From Streptomyces sp. ALI-76-A (lineage in GTDB: Bacteria > Actinomycetota > Actinomycetes > Streptomycetales > Streptomycetaceae), in NCBI RefSeq assembly GCF_030287445.1, contig NZ_JASVWB010000002.1:2728001-2792000 (forward strand): a stretch of 64,000 bases of DNA. Reading direction: 5' to 3'. Shown here one piece after another: positions 10,715 through 19,551 of the stretch. Position 1 is the first letter of the stretch. Every line of letters starts with the position of its first letter. The notes under the pieces are model-generated. The model was not told where the DNA came from. It searched no databases and saw nothing but the letters and a program-made list of their open reading frames with translations. The translations under genes and the position numbers were made by a program.

Positions 10715-10932
10715 GGGGCCCTCTCAGGTCCGGCGCGGTGCCGCACGCACCGCCGGGGTCCCCGCCCTCCCCCGGTGAAGGGGAGGCCTGCCGGCGCCGA
10801 AAGCGTCAGCCGGCCGGGAGCGGGAGGAGGCCGAGCCGTACGTACGCGCCGCGCACGTGGGGGGATCTCCGGCGAAAAATCGCCGGGATCTCCAGGGAAG
10901 ATCAGTCCGCGGGGAGGGCTCGCCTCCCGCTT
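10715..10932 (-). other. Long 5' leader of the cell-wall cluster, with a small hairpin flanked by direct repeats
   Basis: About 218 bp separate the predicted transcription start from the rsmH TTG. No open frame with coding character is visible. A compact hairpin lies at 10869-10886 (CCGGCGA, loop AAAA, TCGCCGG) and is flanked by two copies of GGATCTCC (10863-10870 and 10886-10893). The rest, 10715-10860, is GC-rich with no feature I can name. The hairpin could be a leader RNA element or simply an operator; the sequence does not decide. Confidence 0.4.
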
Positions 10933-10938
10933 CGCGTC

Positions 10939-10966
10939 ACTTTAGTCCACGGTGTCGCGCGGTCAA
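10939..10966 (-). promoter_or_regulatory. Probable promoter of the rsmH-ftsL-ftsI-mur cluster
   Basis: Reading the minus strand, TTGACC (10966-10961) is followed by a 16-bp spacer and TAAAGT (10944-10939), a good match to a housekeeping sigma-70-like promoter. Transcription would begin near 10932, about 218 nt before the rsmH TTG start. No other candidate of this quality lies between the carbonic anhydrase gene and rsmH. Inference from consensus only. Confidence 0.6.
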
Positions 10967-11142
10967 TCAACCGGCCTGCGCGTCGCGGCCCGGCGTGGGA
11001 TCGATGCGACGTATCCGGAAGAATCACTCGTACGGCCGCTGTCTCGCCACCCGTGTGGGTTAGCTCACAACAAGGCTCAATGACGTTCTTTGTCCACTCT
11101 CACACCGAGCCCGCTCCAAGCGTGACCAGTACCGTCATGGGT

Positions 11143-11691
11143 ATGACGACTTCCGCATCGGTCCCCGCAGGTCCCGAAGCCGCCATGGTCACTGGCGGCA
11201 CCGTCACCGACCGTCTCGTCGAGGCGAACGAGCGCTACGCCGCCGCCTTCGCCGATCCCGGCATGGACGCCCGTCCCGTGCTGCACGTAGCCGTCGTGGC
11301 CTGCATGGACGCCCGGCTCGACCTGCACGCCGCGCTCGGCCTGGAACTCGGCGACTGCCACACCATTCGCAACGCGGGCGGAGTCGTCACCGACGACGTG
11401 ATCCGCTCGCTCACCATCAGCCAGCGCAAGCTGGGCACCCGCAGCGTCGTCCTCATCCATCACACCGGCTGCGGTCTGGAGTCGATCACCGAGGACTTCC
11501 GCACCGAACTGGAGATGGAGGTCGGCCAGCGTCCCGCCTGGGCGGTGGAGTCCTTCCGGGACGTCGACCAGGACGTACGGCAGTCGATGCAGCGGGTGCG
11601 CACCTCTCCGTTCCTGCTGCACACCGACGACGTACGGGGCTTCGTCTTCGACGTGAAGACGGGCCTGCTGCGGGAGATCGACCCCGCTTGA
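11143..11691 (+). CDS. Beta-class carbonic anhydrase
   Basis: A 182-residue beta-carbonic anhydrase, which interconverts CO2 and bicarbonate. The zinc site is visible: Cys54 within CMDARLD (C-x-D-x-R, Asp56 and Arg58) and His107/Cys110 within HTGCG. The protein is short, typical of the compact actinobacterial type. Two upstream in-frame codons (GTG at 11122, ATG at 11137) could also serve, but a TACCGT box ends exactly 7 nt before the ATG at 11143, which suggests a leaderless mRNA beginning at that codon. It diverges from the cell-wall cluster and is followed by 248 bp without a gene. Confidence 0.85.
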   Translation: MTTSASVPAGPEAAMVTGGTVTDRLVEANERYAAAFADPGMDARPVLHVAVVACMDARLDLHAALGLELGDCHTIRNAGGVVTDDVIRSLTISQRKLGTRSVVLIHHTGCGLESITEDFRTELEMEVGQRPAWAVESFRDVDQDVRQSMQRVRTSPFLLHTDDVRGFVFDVKTGLLREIDPA

Positions 11692-11939
11692 ACCCGCGTG
11701 ATCGGCCTCCACACCTGTCGATTCGCTGTTGATTTCCGGCCTCACGGCGCCCAAAACACCGTAAGACCCGACATAGTGCGGGCAGTTGTCCACAGGCGAG
11801 TGACACGAATCGGTAACGGCAGCAAGAATGCGGGAGTGGCGTCACGCGGAACTGACTTCGGCGTGGTGTCCGCGTTTCGAGGTGGGCCGGTCGCACATCG
11901 AGTGCGCCGGCCTGGAAAGAACGGGCCGAGGAGGGCCGG

Positions 11940-12974
11940 GTGACGACCTATGACGATCGAGCGAGCCTCACTGATCTGACCGCCACTGTGGAGCGTGTCC
12001 GCAGTTCCGTGGAGGGTGTGATCGAGGGCAAGCCCGAGGTCGTACGGCTTTCGCTGACCGTACTGCTCGCCGAGGGCCATCTTCTGATCGAGGACGTCCC
12101 CGGCGTCGGCAAGACCATGCTCGCCAAGGCACTGGCGCGGTCCATCGACTGCTCGGTGCGGCGTATCCAGTTCACGCCCGACCTGCTGCCCTCGGACATC
12201 ACGGGTGTGTCCATCTGGGACCAGCAGCGCCGGGACTTCGAGTTCAAGCCGGGCGCGATCTTCGCGCAGATCGTGATCGGCGACGAGATCAACCGCGCCT
12301 CGCCGAAGACGCAATCGGCGCTTCTGGAGTCGATGGAGGAGCGCCAGGTCACGATCGACGGGCAGACCTACGAGCTGCCCAGCCCCTTCATGGTCGTGGC
12401 CACGCAGAACCCGGTCGAGATGGAGGGCACCTACCCGCTGCCGGAGGCTCAGCGCGACCGATTCATGGCCCGTGTCTCCATCGGCTACCCCAGCGCGGAG
12501 GCCGAGCTGCAGATGCTCGACATCCACGGCGGGGTGAACCCCCTGGACGACCTCCAGCCGGTGGCGCACGCGCACGAGATCCTGAAGCTGATCGACGCCG
12601 TCCGCGGTGTGCACGTCGCCGACCCGGTCCGGCGGTACGCGGTGGACCTGGTCGCCGCCACCCGCACCCACCCCGACCTGAGACTCGGCGCCTCCCCGCG
12701 GGCGACGCTGCACCTGCTGCGCGCGGCGAAGGCGTCCGCCGCCCTCAGCGGCCGGGAGTACGCCCTGCCGGACGACGTGCAGGCACTCGCCGTCGCCGTA
12801 CTGGCCCACCGTCTGCTGCCGACCGCCCAGGCCCAGCTGAACCGTCGTACGGCCGAGCAGGTCGTGCAGGAGATCCTGCAGCGCACCCCGGTGCCCGCGG
12901 CGCCCCAGCAGAGCGGCATCGGGCTGGGCCGCGGCGCGACGGCGCTGGGCCAGCAACCGCCCCGGAGGCTGTGA
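11940..12974 (+). CDS. MoxR-family AAA+ ATPase
   Basis: A 344-residue AAA+ ATPase of the MoxR group. Walker A is GVGKT at about 55-59, Walker B is VIGDEINRASPKTQ around 110-120, and sensor 1 is VVATQNP; the MEGTYPLPEAQRDRF stretch is characteristic of MoxR. These ATPases usually act as chaperones for a von Willebrand-type or DUF58 partner, and here the next gene encodes one. The start is GTG at 11940, with GAGGAGGG close upstream. The stop overlaps the next gene by 4 bp, so the three genes 11940-16749 form one coupled operon. Confidence 0.92.
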   Translation: MTTYDDRASLTDLTATVERVRSSVEGVIEGKPEVVRLSLTVLLAEGHLLIEDVPGVGKTMLAKALARSIDCSVRRIQFTPDLLPSDITGVSIWDQQRRDFEFKPGAIFAQIVIGDEINRASPKTQSALLESMEERQVTIDGQTYELPSPFMVVATQNPVEMEGTYPLPEAQRDRFMARVSIGYPSAEAELQMLDIHGGVNPLDDLQPVAHAHEILKLIDAVRGVHVADPVRRYAVDLVAATRTHPDLRLGASPRATLHLLRAAKASAALSGREYALPDDVQALAVAVLAHRLLPTAQAQLNRRTAEQVVQEILQRTPVPAAPQQSGIGLGRGATALGQQPPRRL

Positions 12975-14338
12975 TGACCGTCGCGGGGACGGGGCACGCG
13001 GAGGCCGACCCGGGCGACAAGGGCGCCGTCCGCACGGCCCTGGCCGGCCTCACCACCCGCGGCCGCTCCTTCCTGGCGGCGGGCATCGCCGCGGCCATCT
13101 GCGCGTACGTCCTCGGGCAGAGCGACCTGCTGCGGGTCGGTCTGCTGCTGGCCGCGCTGCCCCTGCTCTGCGCGACCGTGCTCTTCCGCACCCGATACCG
13201 GGTGGCGGGCAGTCGCCGGCTCTCCCCCGCGCGCGTGCCGGCCGGCAGCGAGGCCCGCGTCCACCTGCGGATGGACAACGTCTCGCGGCTGCCCACCGGT
13301 CTGCTGATGCTCCAGGACCGGGTGCCGTACGTCCTGGGACCGCGTCCGCGGTTCGTGCTCGACCGGGTGGAGCCGGGCGGCCGCCGCGAGGTGTCCTACC
13401 GCGTCCGCTCGGATCTGCGCGGCCGCTATCCTCTGGGCCCCTTGCAGCTGCGCCTGACCGACCCGTTCGGCATGTGCGAACTGACCCGGTCCTTCTCGAC
13501 GTACGACACCCTGACGGTGATCCCGCGCGTGGAGCCGCTGTCGCCGGTGCGCCTCAGCGGTGAGGCGAAGGGGTACGGCGAGGGACGGCAGCGCTCGCTG
13601 GCGCTGGCCGGCGAGGACGACGTGATCCCGCGCGGGTACCGCTACGGCGACGACCTGCGCCGAGTCCACTGGCGCTCCACCGCGCGCTACGGCGAGCTGA
13701 TGGTGCGCCGCGAGGAGCAGCCGCAGCGCGCCCGCTGCACGGTGCTGCTCGACACCCGGGGCCTCGCCTTCCAGGGCGCGGGCCCCGACTCGGCCTTCGA
13801 ATGGGCCGTGTCGGCGACCGCGTCGGCCCTGGTCCACATGCTCGAACGGGGCTTCTCGGTCCGGCTGCTGACGGACACCGGCAACTCGGTGCCCAGCGAG
13901 AACGCCGACGGGTTCGCGGGCGCGAGCCAGGAGACGGCGGACGCGGCCGGAATGATGATGGACACCCTCGCGGTGATCGACCACTCGGACGGCGCGGGCC
14001 TGTCCCGGGCCTACGACGTGCTGCGCGGCGGCAACGAGGGACTGCTGGTGGCCTTCTTCGGCGACCTCGACGAGGAACAGGCCGCGATCGCCGCGAGGAT
14101 GCGGCAGCGCGGCGGCGGAGCGGTCGCCTTCCTGCTGGACGGTGACAGCTGGGCGCGGGAACCGAGCGATGTGCCCGGCCCGTTGCACAAGGGCGAGGAG
14201 CGGCTGCGGATGCTGCGCGAGGCGGGCTGGACGGCGCTGAGCGTGCCGCGGGGCGCCTCGCTGGAGGACCTGTGGCGGCAGGCCGAGCGGGAGCGCAGCG
14301 GCGTCGGTGCACCGGGCGGCGGGGAGGGATGGTCATGA
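12971..14338 (+). CDS. DUF58 domain membrane protein (MoxR partner)
   Basis: A 455-residue protein with two membrane segments near the N-terminus (about 35-75), a beta-rich middle region, and the DUF58 core marked by YRYGDDLRRVHWRSTARYGELMV around residue 220-240. DUF58 is a von Willebrand-like fold that sits with MoxR ATPases and a transglutaminase-type protein in many bacteria; the precise cellular task is unknown. The start is taken as GTG 12971, sharing GTGA with the moxR stop; an ATG at 12974 is equally possible. The stop overlaps the next gene in the ATGA form. Confidence 0.88.
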   Translation: MMTVAGTGHAEADPGDKGAVRTALAGLTTRGRSFLAAGIAAAICAYVLGQSDLLRVGLLLAALPLLCATVLFRTRYRVAGSRRLSPARVPAGSEARVHLRMDNVSRLPTGLLMLQDRVPYVLGPRPRFVLDRVEPGGRREVSYRVRSDLRGRYPLGPLQLRLTDPFGMCELTRSFSTYDTLTVIPRVEPLSPVRLSGEAKGYGEGRQRSLALAGEDDVIPRGYRYGDDLRRVHWRSTARYGELMVRREEQPQRARCTVLLDTRGLAFQGAGPDSAFEWAVSATASALVHMLERGFSVRLLTDTGNSVPSENADGFAGASQETADAAGMMMDTLAVIDHSDGAGLSRAYDVLRGGNEGLLVAFFGDLDEEQAAIAARMRQRGGGAVAFLLDGDSWAREPSDVPGPLHKGEERLRMLREAGWTALSVPRGASLEDLWRQAERERSGVGAPGGGEGWS

Positions 14339-16749
14339 GCGGGCGGGTACGACTGACGCTGTGCGCCTGGGCGGCCACGCTGATGGCCGCGTGCACCCTG
14401 CTGCCGCTGGTCGAGCCGGCCACCTGGATCCTGCAGGCCGCCTTCCTGCTGGCGGTGCAGTCGGGCGTGGGCGCGGCGGCCCGGCGGGTACCGCTGGCCC
14501 GGCCGCTGACCGTGGCCGCACAGGCCCTGGTCACCCTGATACTGCTGACGCTGACCTTCGCCCGCGAGCAGGCGTTCGTCGGGCTGGTCCCCGGTCCGGA
14601 CGCCTTCCTGCGCTTCGCCGACCTGCTCGAACAGGGTTCCGACGACATCGCGCGGTACGCGATCCCGGCGCCGCTGGAGGCCGACGGCATCCGGCTGATG
14701 CTCATCGGCGGCGTGCTGATCATCGGCCTCGCGGTGGACACCCTTGCGGTGACCTTCCGCAGCGCGGCCCCGGCCGGTCTGCCGCTGCTCGCGCTGTACT
14801 CCGTCGCGGCCGGGCTGGCCGACGGCGGCGCCGACTGGCTGTGGTTCCTGGTGGCGGCGGCGGGCTATCTGCTGCTGCTCCTGGCCGAGGGGCGGGAGCG
14901 GCTGTCGCAGTGGGGCCGGGTCTTCGGCGGGACGGCGCACGCTTCCAGCGAGGACTCCGGTGCGGTGGCCCCGGTCCGCAGCGGACGGCGCATCGGCGTG
15001 GTCGCGCTGGGCGTCGCCCTCGTGGTGCCGCTCGCCCTGCCCTCGATGAACGGCGGCCTGCTGGACGGCACGGGCGCGGGCGTCGGCTCCGGCACCGGGA
15101 ACGGCGGCACGATCTCCGCGGTCAACCCGCTGGTGTCCCTGCGCGACAGTCTGAACGTGGACGAGAACCGCCAGGTCCTGTCCCTCAGGCCCGGCTCCGA
15201 GGCGGACATCTCCAACCTCTACCTGCGGATCGTGTCCCTGGACGACTTCGACGGCACCACCTGGAAGCCGTCCAAGCGGTCCATCACCGCGGTCCCCCGG
15301 GGCGACTTCCCGACCCCCATCGGCCTCGGCCCCGACATCAACCGCACGACGTTCGACACGACCGTCTCGGCGGCCGGCTGGTACGCCCAGGACTGGCTGC
15401 CGATGCCGTACCCGCCCAGCAGAGTGCGGATCGACGGCAACTGGCGCTACGAGCCCGAGGGCATGACCCTCGTCGGCGACCACGGCCAGAACACCCGTGG
15501 TGTGACGTACACCGTGCGGAGCCTGGACGTGCAGCCGACGGCCGAGCAGCTCGCCTCCGCACCGACCCCGCCCGAGGCACTGACCCGCGAGTACACCGAC
15601 CTGCCGGACTCACTGCCGCCGGTGGTGGCCGACACCGCCCGCCAGGTCACCGCGGGGACGGCGGACCCGTACGAACAGGCGGTCGCGCTCCAGGACTACT
15701 TCGCCGTGACCGGTGGCTTCGAGTACGACACCTCGGTGCAGGTGGGCAGCGGTTCGCAGGCGATCGCCCGGTTCCTGCGGAACAAGCAGGGCTTCTGCGT
15801 CCACTTCTCCTTCGCGATGGCGGCGATGGCCCGCTCCCTGGGCATACCGGCCCGGGTCGCGGTGGGCTTCGCGCCCGGCACCCCGCAGGTGGACGGGACG
15901 GTGTCGGTGGGGCTGAAGGACGCCCATGCCTGGCCCGAGCTGTACTTCGAGGGCGTGGGCTGGACCCGCTTCGAGCCGACTCCGAACCGGGGCACCGTGC
16001 CGTCGTACACCGTGCCGGACGCGGCCGGCAGCACGCTCCCGGACCCGTCGGTGCCGTCCGAGTCGGCGAGCACCGCACCGTCGGCCGCGCCCTCGGCGAG
16101 CGAGACCTGCACGCCGGAGCAGCGGAAGCTGGACGGTTGCGCGAGCGAGTCCCCGGCAGCGGCGCTGGGCAGTGACACCGACGATCCGTGGTGGGCGGTG
16201 GCGGGCCCCTGGTGGTACGTCAAGCTCCTGGGCTGGATCCTCGCCGGACTCGCCGTCCTGGCGATCCCTCTGGCACCGATGCTGTGGCGGCTGCGGGCCC
16301 GTGCCGTGCGGCTGGGCGGGCACGGCCGCGGCGAGGCGGACGCGGCGCCGGCCACCCTGGCGGCCTGGCAGGAGCTGGCCGACTCGGCGTGGGACTTCGG
16401 GATCGCGCCGGACGAGTCGCAGACCCCGCGCAAGGCGGCCGCCCGGATCGTCCGGCTCGGACATCTCGACCCGGTGGCGGCGGCTTCGGTGCACCGGGTG
16501 GCGGACGCCGTGGAACAGGTGCTCTACGCGCCCCGGCCACGTCTCACGGCGGGTCTCGCGGACGACGTCCACCGGGTCGTGGGCGCGTTCCGGAGCACGG
16601 TCAGCAGGGGGACCAGGGTCCGCGCGGTGGTCGCCCCGCGTTCCACCGTGCGAGTGGCGTGGGCGCTGGCGGAGTGGTGGACCGGCCTCACGGCCCGTGC
16701 GGCCGCGGCCCGGCCGACGCTGCGCAAGCCGTCGGGTCAGGGGAGCTGA
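14335..16749 (+). CDS. TgpA-like transglutaminase-domain membrane protein
   Basis: An 804-residue protein with about six N-terminal membrane spans (DUF3488/TgpA-type region, to about residue 225), a large extracytoplasmic transglutaminase-like domain, another membrane span near 630, and a C-terminal DUF4129-like cytoplasmic tail. The catalytic triad is readable: Cys in QGFCVHFSFAM (about residue 488), His in DAHAWPELYF (about 530) and the downstream Asp/Glu region FEPTPNRG. Such proteins occur with MoxR and DUF58 partners; the substrate is unknown, although a cell-surface protein or peptide cross-linking or hydrolysis role is usually inferred. ATG 14335 overlaps the previous stop and follows GGGGAGGG. 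Confidence 0.9.
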   Translation: MSGRVRLTLCAWAATLMAACTLLPLVEPATWILQAAFLLAVQSGVGAAARRVPLARPLTVAAQALVTLILLTLTFAREQAFVGLVPGPDAFLRFADLLEQGSDDIARYAIPAPLEADGIRLMLIGGVLIIGLAVDTLAVTFRSAAPAGLPLLALYSVAAGLADGGADWLWFLVAAAGYLLLLLAEGRERLSQWGRVFGGTAHASSEDSGAVAPVRSGRRIGVVALGVALVVPLALPSMNGGLLDGTGAGVGSGTGNGGTISAVNPLVSLRDSLNVDENRQVLSLRPGSEADISNLYLRIVSLDDFDGTTWKPSKRSITAVPRGDFPTPIGLGPDINRTTFDTTVSAAGWYAQDWLPMPYPPSRVRIDGNWRYEPEGMTLVGDHGQNTRGVTYTVRSLDVQPTAEQLASAPTPPEALTREYTDLPDSLPPVVADTARQVTAGTADPYEQAVALQDYFAVTGGFEYDTSVQVGSGSQAIARFLRNKQGFCVHFSFAMAAMARSLGIPARVAVGFAPGTPQVDGTVSVGLKDAHAWPELYFEGVGWTRFEPTPNRGTVPSYTVPDAAGSTLPDPSVPSESASTAPSAAPSASETCTPEQRKLDGCASESPAAALGSDTDDPWWAVAGPWWYVKLLGWILAGLAVLAIPLAPMLWRLRARAVRLGGHGRGEADAAPATLAAWQELADSAWDFGIAPDESQTPRKAAARIVRLGHLDPVAAASVHRVADAVEQVLYAPRPRLTAGLADDVHRVVGAFRSTVSRGTRVRAVVAPRSTVRVAWALAEWWTGLTARAAAARPTLRKPSGQGS

Positions 16750-16825
16750 GGGCCCGGCCCTTCGCGGACGTGTCCGGCGGCCGGGCTTCCTTGCCGGACC
16801 AGGGCGGCGAGCCTTCTCCCAGCTG

Positions 16826-16866
16826 ACAGCAGGGCCCCGGGTCGATGCGACCCGGGGCCCTGCTGT
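16826..16866. terminator. Strong perfect hairpin after the moxR operon
   Basis: A 19-bp perfectly paired stem with an ATG triloop (16826-16844 with 16848-16866, arm beginning ACAGCAGGGCCCC). It lies 77 bp after the transglutaminase gene. No T-tract follows, as is common for Streptomyces terminators. Confidence 0.8.
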
Positions 16867-16980
16867 GCGGTCGGGTGCGGTGCGGCGCGTCCGACCGTGG
16901 CACACGCTCGTGGCGGGCAGAGGCGGCCCACGGCGGTGATGCCGTTGAACCCGCAGGCGCGGGCATACGCGGCGCGGGCA

Positions 16981-17026
16981 TACGTGAGGGGGTGATCACC
17001 CGGGCGGGTGGTCACCCCCTCACGTA
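16981..17026. terminator. Second hairpin between convergent genes, probably bidirectional
   Basis: A 20-bp stem (16981-17000 with 17007-17026, one G-T pair) around a CGGGCG loop; arm begins TACGTGAGGGGG. It stands 22 bp beyond the stop of the minus-strand DUF3040 gene and so can end transcription from that side, while also backing up the hairpin at 16826. Confidence 0.8.
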
Positions 17027-17048
17027 CTGGTGAGAGCTGTTCGTCGAG

Positions 17049-17438
17049 CTAATGGCCCTGTTCGTCGCGGCGCCGCTGCCAGCGCTGCTCGATCCGGTCC
17101 ATCATGGAGCGCCGCTGCCGTCCCTGGCGGGGTGCCTGTGGGCCACCGGCGGGCTGTTCACCCGGCTTGGGGGCCTTGCGCCAGCCGGTCACCGCGAGCA
17201 CCGCACATCCCAGCATGACCAGGAAGCCCACCACGCTGAGCCACACCTGCTTGGCGACCATACCTGCCATGAGGAGCGCGATGCCCACGAGGAAGCCCGC
17301 GACCGCCTGGTAGACCCGCCGCCGGGTGTACGTACGCAGCCCGCTTCCCTCGAGCGCCGACGCGAACTTGGGATCTTCGGCGTACAGCGCTCGCTCCATC
17401 TGCTCGAGCATTCGCTGCTCGTGCTCCGAGAGCGGCAC
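17049..17438 (-). CDS. DUF3040 small membrane protein
   Basis: A 129-residue protein with the opening MPLSEHEQRMLEQMERAL and DPKFAS motif typical of actinobacterial DUF3040 proteins, two adjacent membrane spans (about 43-63 and 67-86), and a charged Arg/Gln-rich C-terminus. Function is unknown; the family is commonly found near division and cell-wall genes in actinobacteria. GTG at 17438 is preceded by GAGGAGGA at ideal spacing. Confidence 0.88.
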   Translation of the reverse strand: MPLSEHEQRMLEQMERALYAEDPKFASALEGSGLRTYTRRRVYQAVAGFLVGIALLMAGMVAKQVWLSVVGFLVMLGCAVLAVTGWRKAPKPGEQPAGGPQAPRQGRQRRSMMDRIEQRWQRRRDEQGH

Positions 17439-17727
17439 GGAGTCCTCCTCATCGTGCAGTCGCCGGGGCGACTAGGGGGTCCCTTCAGGATAGGCAGGGA
17501 ATCGCCCCCGTGAAACCCGCCCCTCTACGCCAATTGGCCAACCGGATTCCGCCATGGCGTCCCGGCCCGCTGAAGTCTGCATTCCCCAGCAGCCGTCCCG
17601 TCATGCCGGGCGGTCTCCCTCGATCATACGGCGCAGGGCGCCCGATCGGGGGGCCTGTGGCGTACTCCATGTACACGCAAGTCCCTGATCAGCGACGCGC
17701 CCCCGGCGCCCGATCCCGGGAGGCGGC

Positions 17728-18555
17728 TCAGGCCTCGCCGTCCCCCCGGGTCTCACCCAGCACATGCAGCTGGGTGGCCACCGAATGGAACGCGGGCAGC
17801 TCGGCCGCCGCTTCCTCCAGCTTCAGCAGGGCTTCCAGGGCTCCGGGCTCGGTGTCCACCAGAACGCCGGGGACCAGGTCGGCGAAGACCCGTACGCCGT
17901 GCACCGCGCCGACCCGCAGGCCGGCGCCCTCGACCAGCCCGGTGAGCTGCTCGGCGGTGAAGCGGTGCGGTACGGGGTCGCCGGAGCCCCAGCGGCCGTT
18001 CGGGTCGTCGAGGGCCTGCATGGCCTCAGTGAAATGGCCCGCGAGGGCACGGGCGAGCACGGCGCCGCCCAGGCCCGCGGCGAGCAGACTGAGGACGCCC
18101 TCGGCCCGCAGCGCGGCCACCACATTGCGGACGCCCTCGACGGGGTCGTCCACGTACTCCAGGACTCCGTGGCACAGCACGACGTCGAAGCCGCCGCGTT
18201 CGACCACGTCGAACAGGCCGTGGGTGTCGCCCTGCACGCCCCGCACCCGGTCGGCGACTCCGGCCTCGGCGGCGCGGCGCTCCAGGGCGAACAGCGCGTT
18301 CGGACTGGGGTCGACGACGGTGACCCGGTGGCCGAGCCGGGCGACGGGCACCGCGAAGTTGCCGCTGCCGCCCCCGGTGTCGAGGATGTCCAGCGACTCC
18401 CGGCCGGTCGCCTTGGTCCGGCGGTCCACGGCGTCCTGGAGGACCTCCCAGACCACGGCCGTACGGAGAGAGGCGCGGGGCCGGGAGGGGTCGGAGCGTA
18501 GCGACGTCGCGTGAGGGCGGCGGGGGGAGGCGGGCGGGCGCATCGGATCCGACAC
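17728..18555 (-). CDS. Class I SAM-dependent methyltransferase
   Basis: A 275-residue Rossmann-fold methyltransferase: motif I ILDTGGGSGNFAVPVA (about 57-72), motif II VTVVDPSPNALFALE, and the acidic loop VLCHGVLEYVDDP. The C-terminal half is typical of small-molecule methyltransferases of the UbiE/SmtA kind, but no substrate can be named. GTG 18555 is chosen because GAGGAGT precedes it; an ATG twelve bases further in (18543) and a longer open frame to 18675 are alternatives. It is followed by 289 bp without a gene, in which a weak TATGAT box (minus strand, 17628-17623) might promote DUF3040. Confidence 0.85.
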   Translation of the reverse strand: MSDPMRPPASPRRPHATSLRSDPSRPRASLRTAVVWEVLQDAVDRRTKATGRESLDILDTGGGSGNFAVPVARLGHRVTVVDPSPNALFALERRAAEAGVADRVRGVQGDTHGLFDVVERGGFDVVLCHGVLEYVDDPVEGVRNVVAALRAEGVLSLLAAGLGGAVLARALAGHFTEAMQALDDPNGRWGSGDPVPHRFTAEQLTGLVEGAGLRVGAVHGVRVFADLVPGVLVDTEPGALEALLKLEEAAAELPAFHSVATQLHVLGETRGDGEA

Positions 18556-18811
18556 GGCAGTTGACTCCTCGGCGCGGCACCGCCTCTTGCGCGGCGGAGC
18601 GAACGGGGCGCCTCCCCGCCGCGGACGCGGGTCGGGAGAGGCTTCAGGCGCTTCCCACCCTATTGCCTCTGACACCGCGGCCGGTCACCGCGGCGGTGTG
18701 CCCCGCGCACCGTCTCGCACGGTGGACCCGGGCCGCGGGGGCGGCCGGGGAGCGGAGGAGCGAGCGGCACGGCGCCCCGGGTCTCTCGGCCGGCCGGTCC
18801 GGTCCGCCCGG

Positions 18812-19378
18812 TCATCCCGCGTCCGGGAAGTCGCGGTCGGCGGAGCCCCGGTCCTCCGGCTGGTCCATGTCCTGACGTGGCTGGGGCAGGACCGGCTGGA
18901 GCACCAGCATGCGCTCGACGAGGCGCAGGAACATCGCCACGTCGCGTATCAGGTCGTCGGCGTCCCGACGGCTGGCCGCGCCCTGGATGCCCGCCTCGGC
19001 CCGGGCACGGCGCCGGGCTCCGGAGGCGAACAGCGCGCTCCACTCGGCGAGCTCGGGCGCGATCTCGGGGAGCACTTCCCAGGCGCTCCGGATCCGGGCC
19101 CGGCGGCGCGGCGTGGCCTCCGGGCGCCCGCGGGCGGCGAGCACGGCGGCGGCGGTGCGCAGGGCGGCGAGGTGGGCTGTCGCGTAGCGCTCGTTCGACG
19201 TCTCCAGGGCGGCGGCCTCGTCCAGTCCGGCGCGGGCCTGGGCGAGCAGGTCGAGGGCGGCGGGCGGGGCTGTCGCCCGGCGGAGCACGGGGTGCACGTC
19301 GCTCGCCGGACCGGTCAGTGAGGGGGCAGGGCCGGTCGCGCGGCGCCGACGGGCGGCTGCTGCGTGGTGGTTGGCCAT
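18812..19378 (-). CDS. SAV_6107-type HEPN domain protein
   Basis: A 188-residue all-helical protein. After an Arg/Ala-rich start, the body reads LLAQARAGLDEAAALETSNERYATAHLAALRTAAAVLAARGR and then a conserved SAWEVLPEIAPELAEWSALFASGA stretch, the pattern of the actinobacterial SAV_6107 HEPN family. HEPN proteins are often RNases or nucleotide-handling partners in toxin systems, but the catalytic R-x4-6-H motif of RNase-type HEPNs is not evident here (RYATAH at about 68-73 is the nearest). ATG 19378 has AGGAGG seven bases upstream. No MNT-type antitoxin gene is adjacent. Function unknown. Confidence 0.75.
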   Translation of the reverse strand: MANHHAAAARRRRATGPAPSLTGPASDVHPVLRRATAPPAALDLLAQARAGLDEAAALETSNERYATAHLAALRTAAAVLAARGRPEATPRRRARIRSAWEVLPEIAPELAEWSALFASGARRRARAEAGIQGAASRRDADDLIRDVAMFLRLVERMLVLQPVLPQPRQDMDQPEDRGSADRDFPDAG

Positions 19379-19468
19379 GACGATCCTCCTGTCGTCTGTG
19401 TGACGGCACTGTGGCCGTATGTACCCATCGTGAGGTATGGCACTGACAATCCGTCCTGACCTGGGCTT

Positions 19469-19521
19469 TTGCATCAAACGAAGGTTCGGGCTAGTTTTTG
19501 AACTGACCAGTCAGTTCAAAA
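19469..19521 (+). promoter_or_regulatory. Promoter with an overlapping 12-bp-arm palindrome, likely TetR operator
   Basis: TTGCAT (19469-19474), a 17-bp spacer and TAGTTT (19492-19497) form a clear promoter ahead of the ABC/YhgE/TetR operon. A perfect inverted repeat, TTTTGAACTGAC and GTCAGTTCAAAA separated by CA (19496-19521), overlaps the -10 box and the predicted start site near 19504. That geometry blocks RNA polymerase when occupied. The TetR-family regulator at 22417-23046, last gene of the same operon, is the obvious candidate. Binding itself is inferred. Confidence 0.8.
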
Positions 19522-19551
19522 GTGTTCGACATGTCAGGGGGTGGGTGCGCC

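Noticed and set aside
16737..17033. Several small frames between the transglutaminase and DUF3040 genes
   Set aside because: They lie across two strong terminator hairpins and have no ribosome sites or coding bias.
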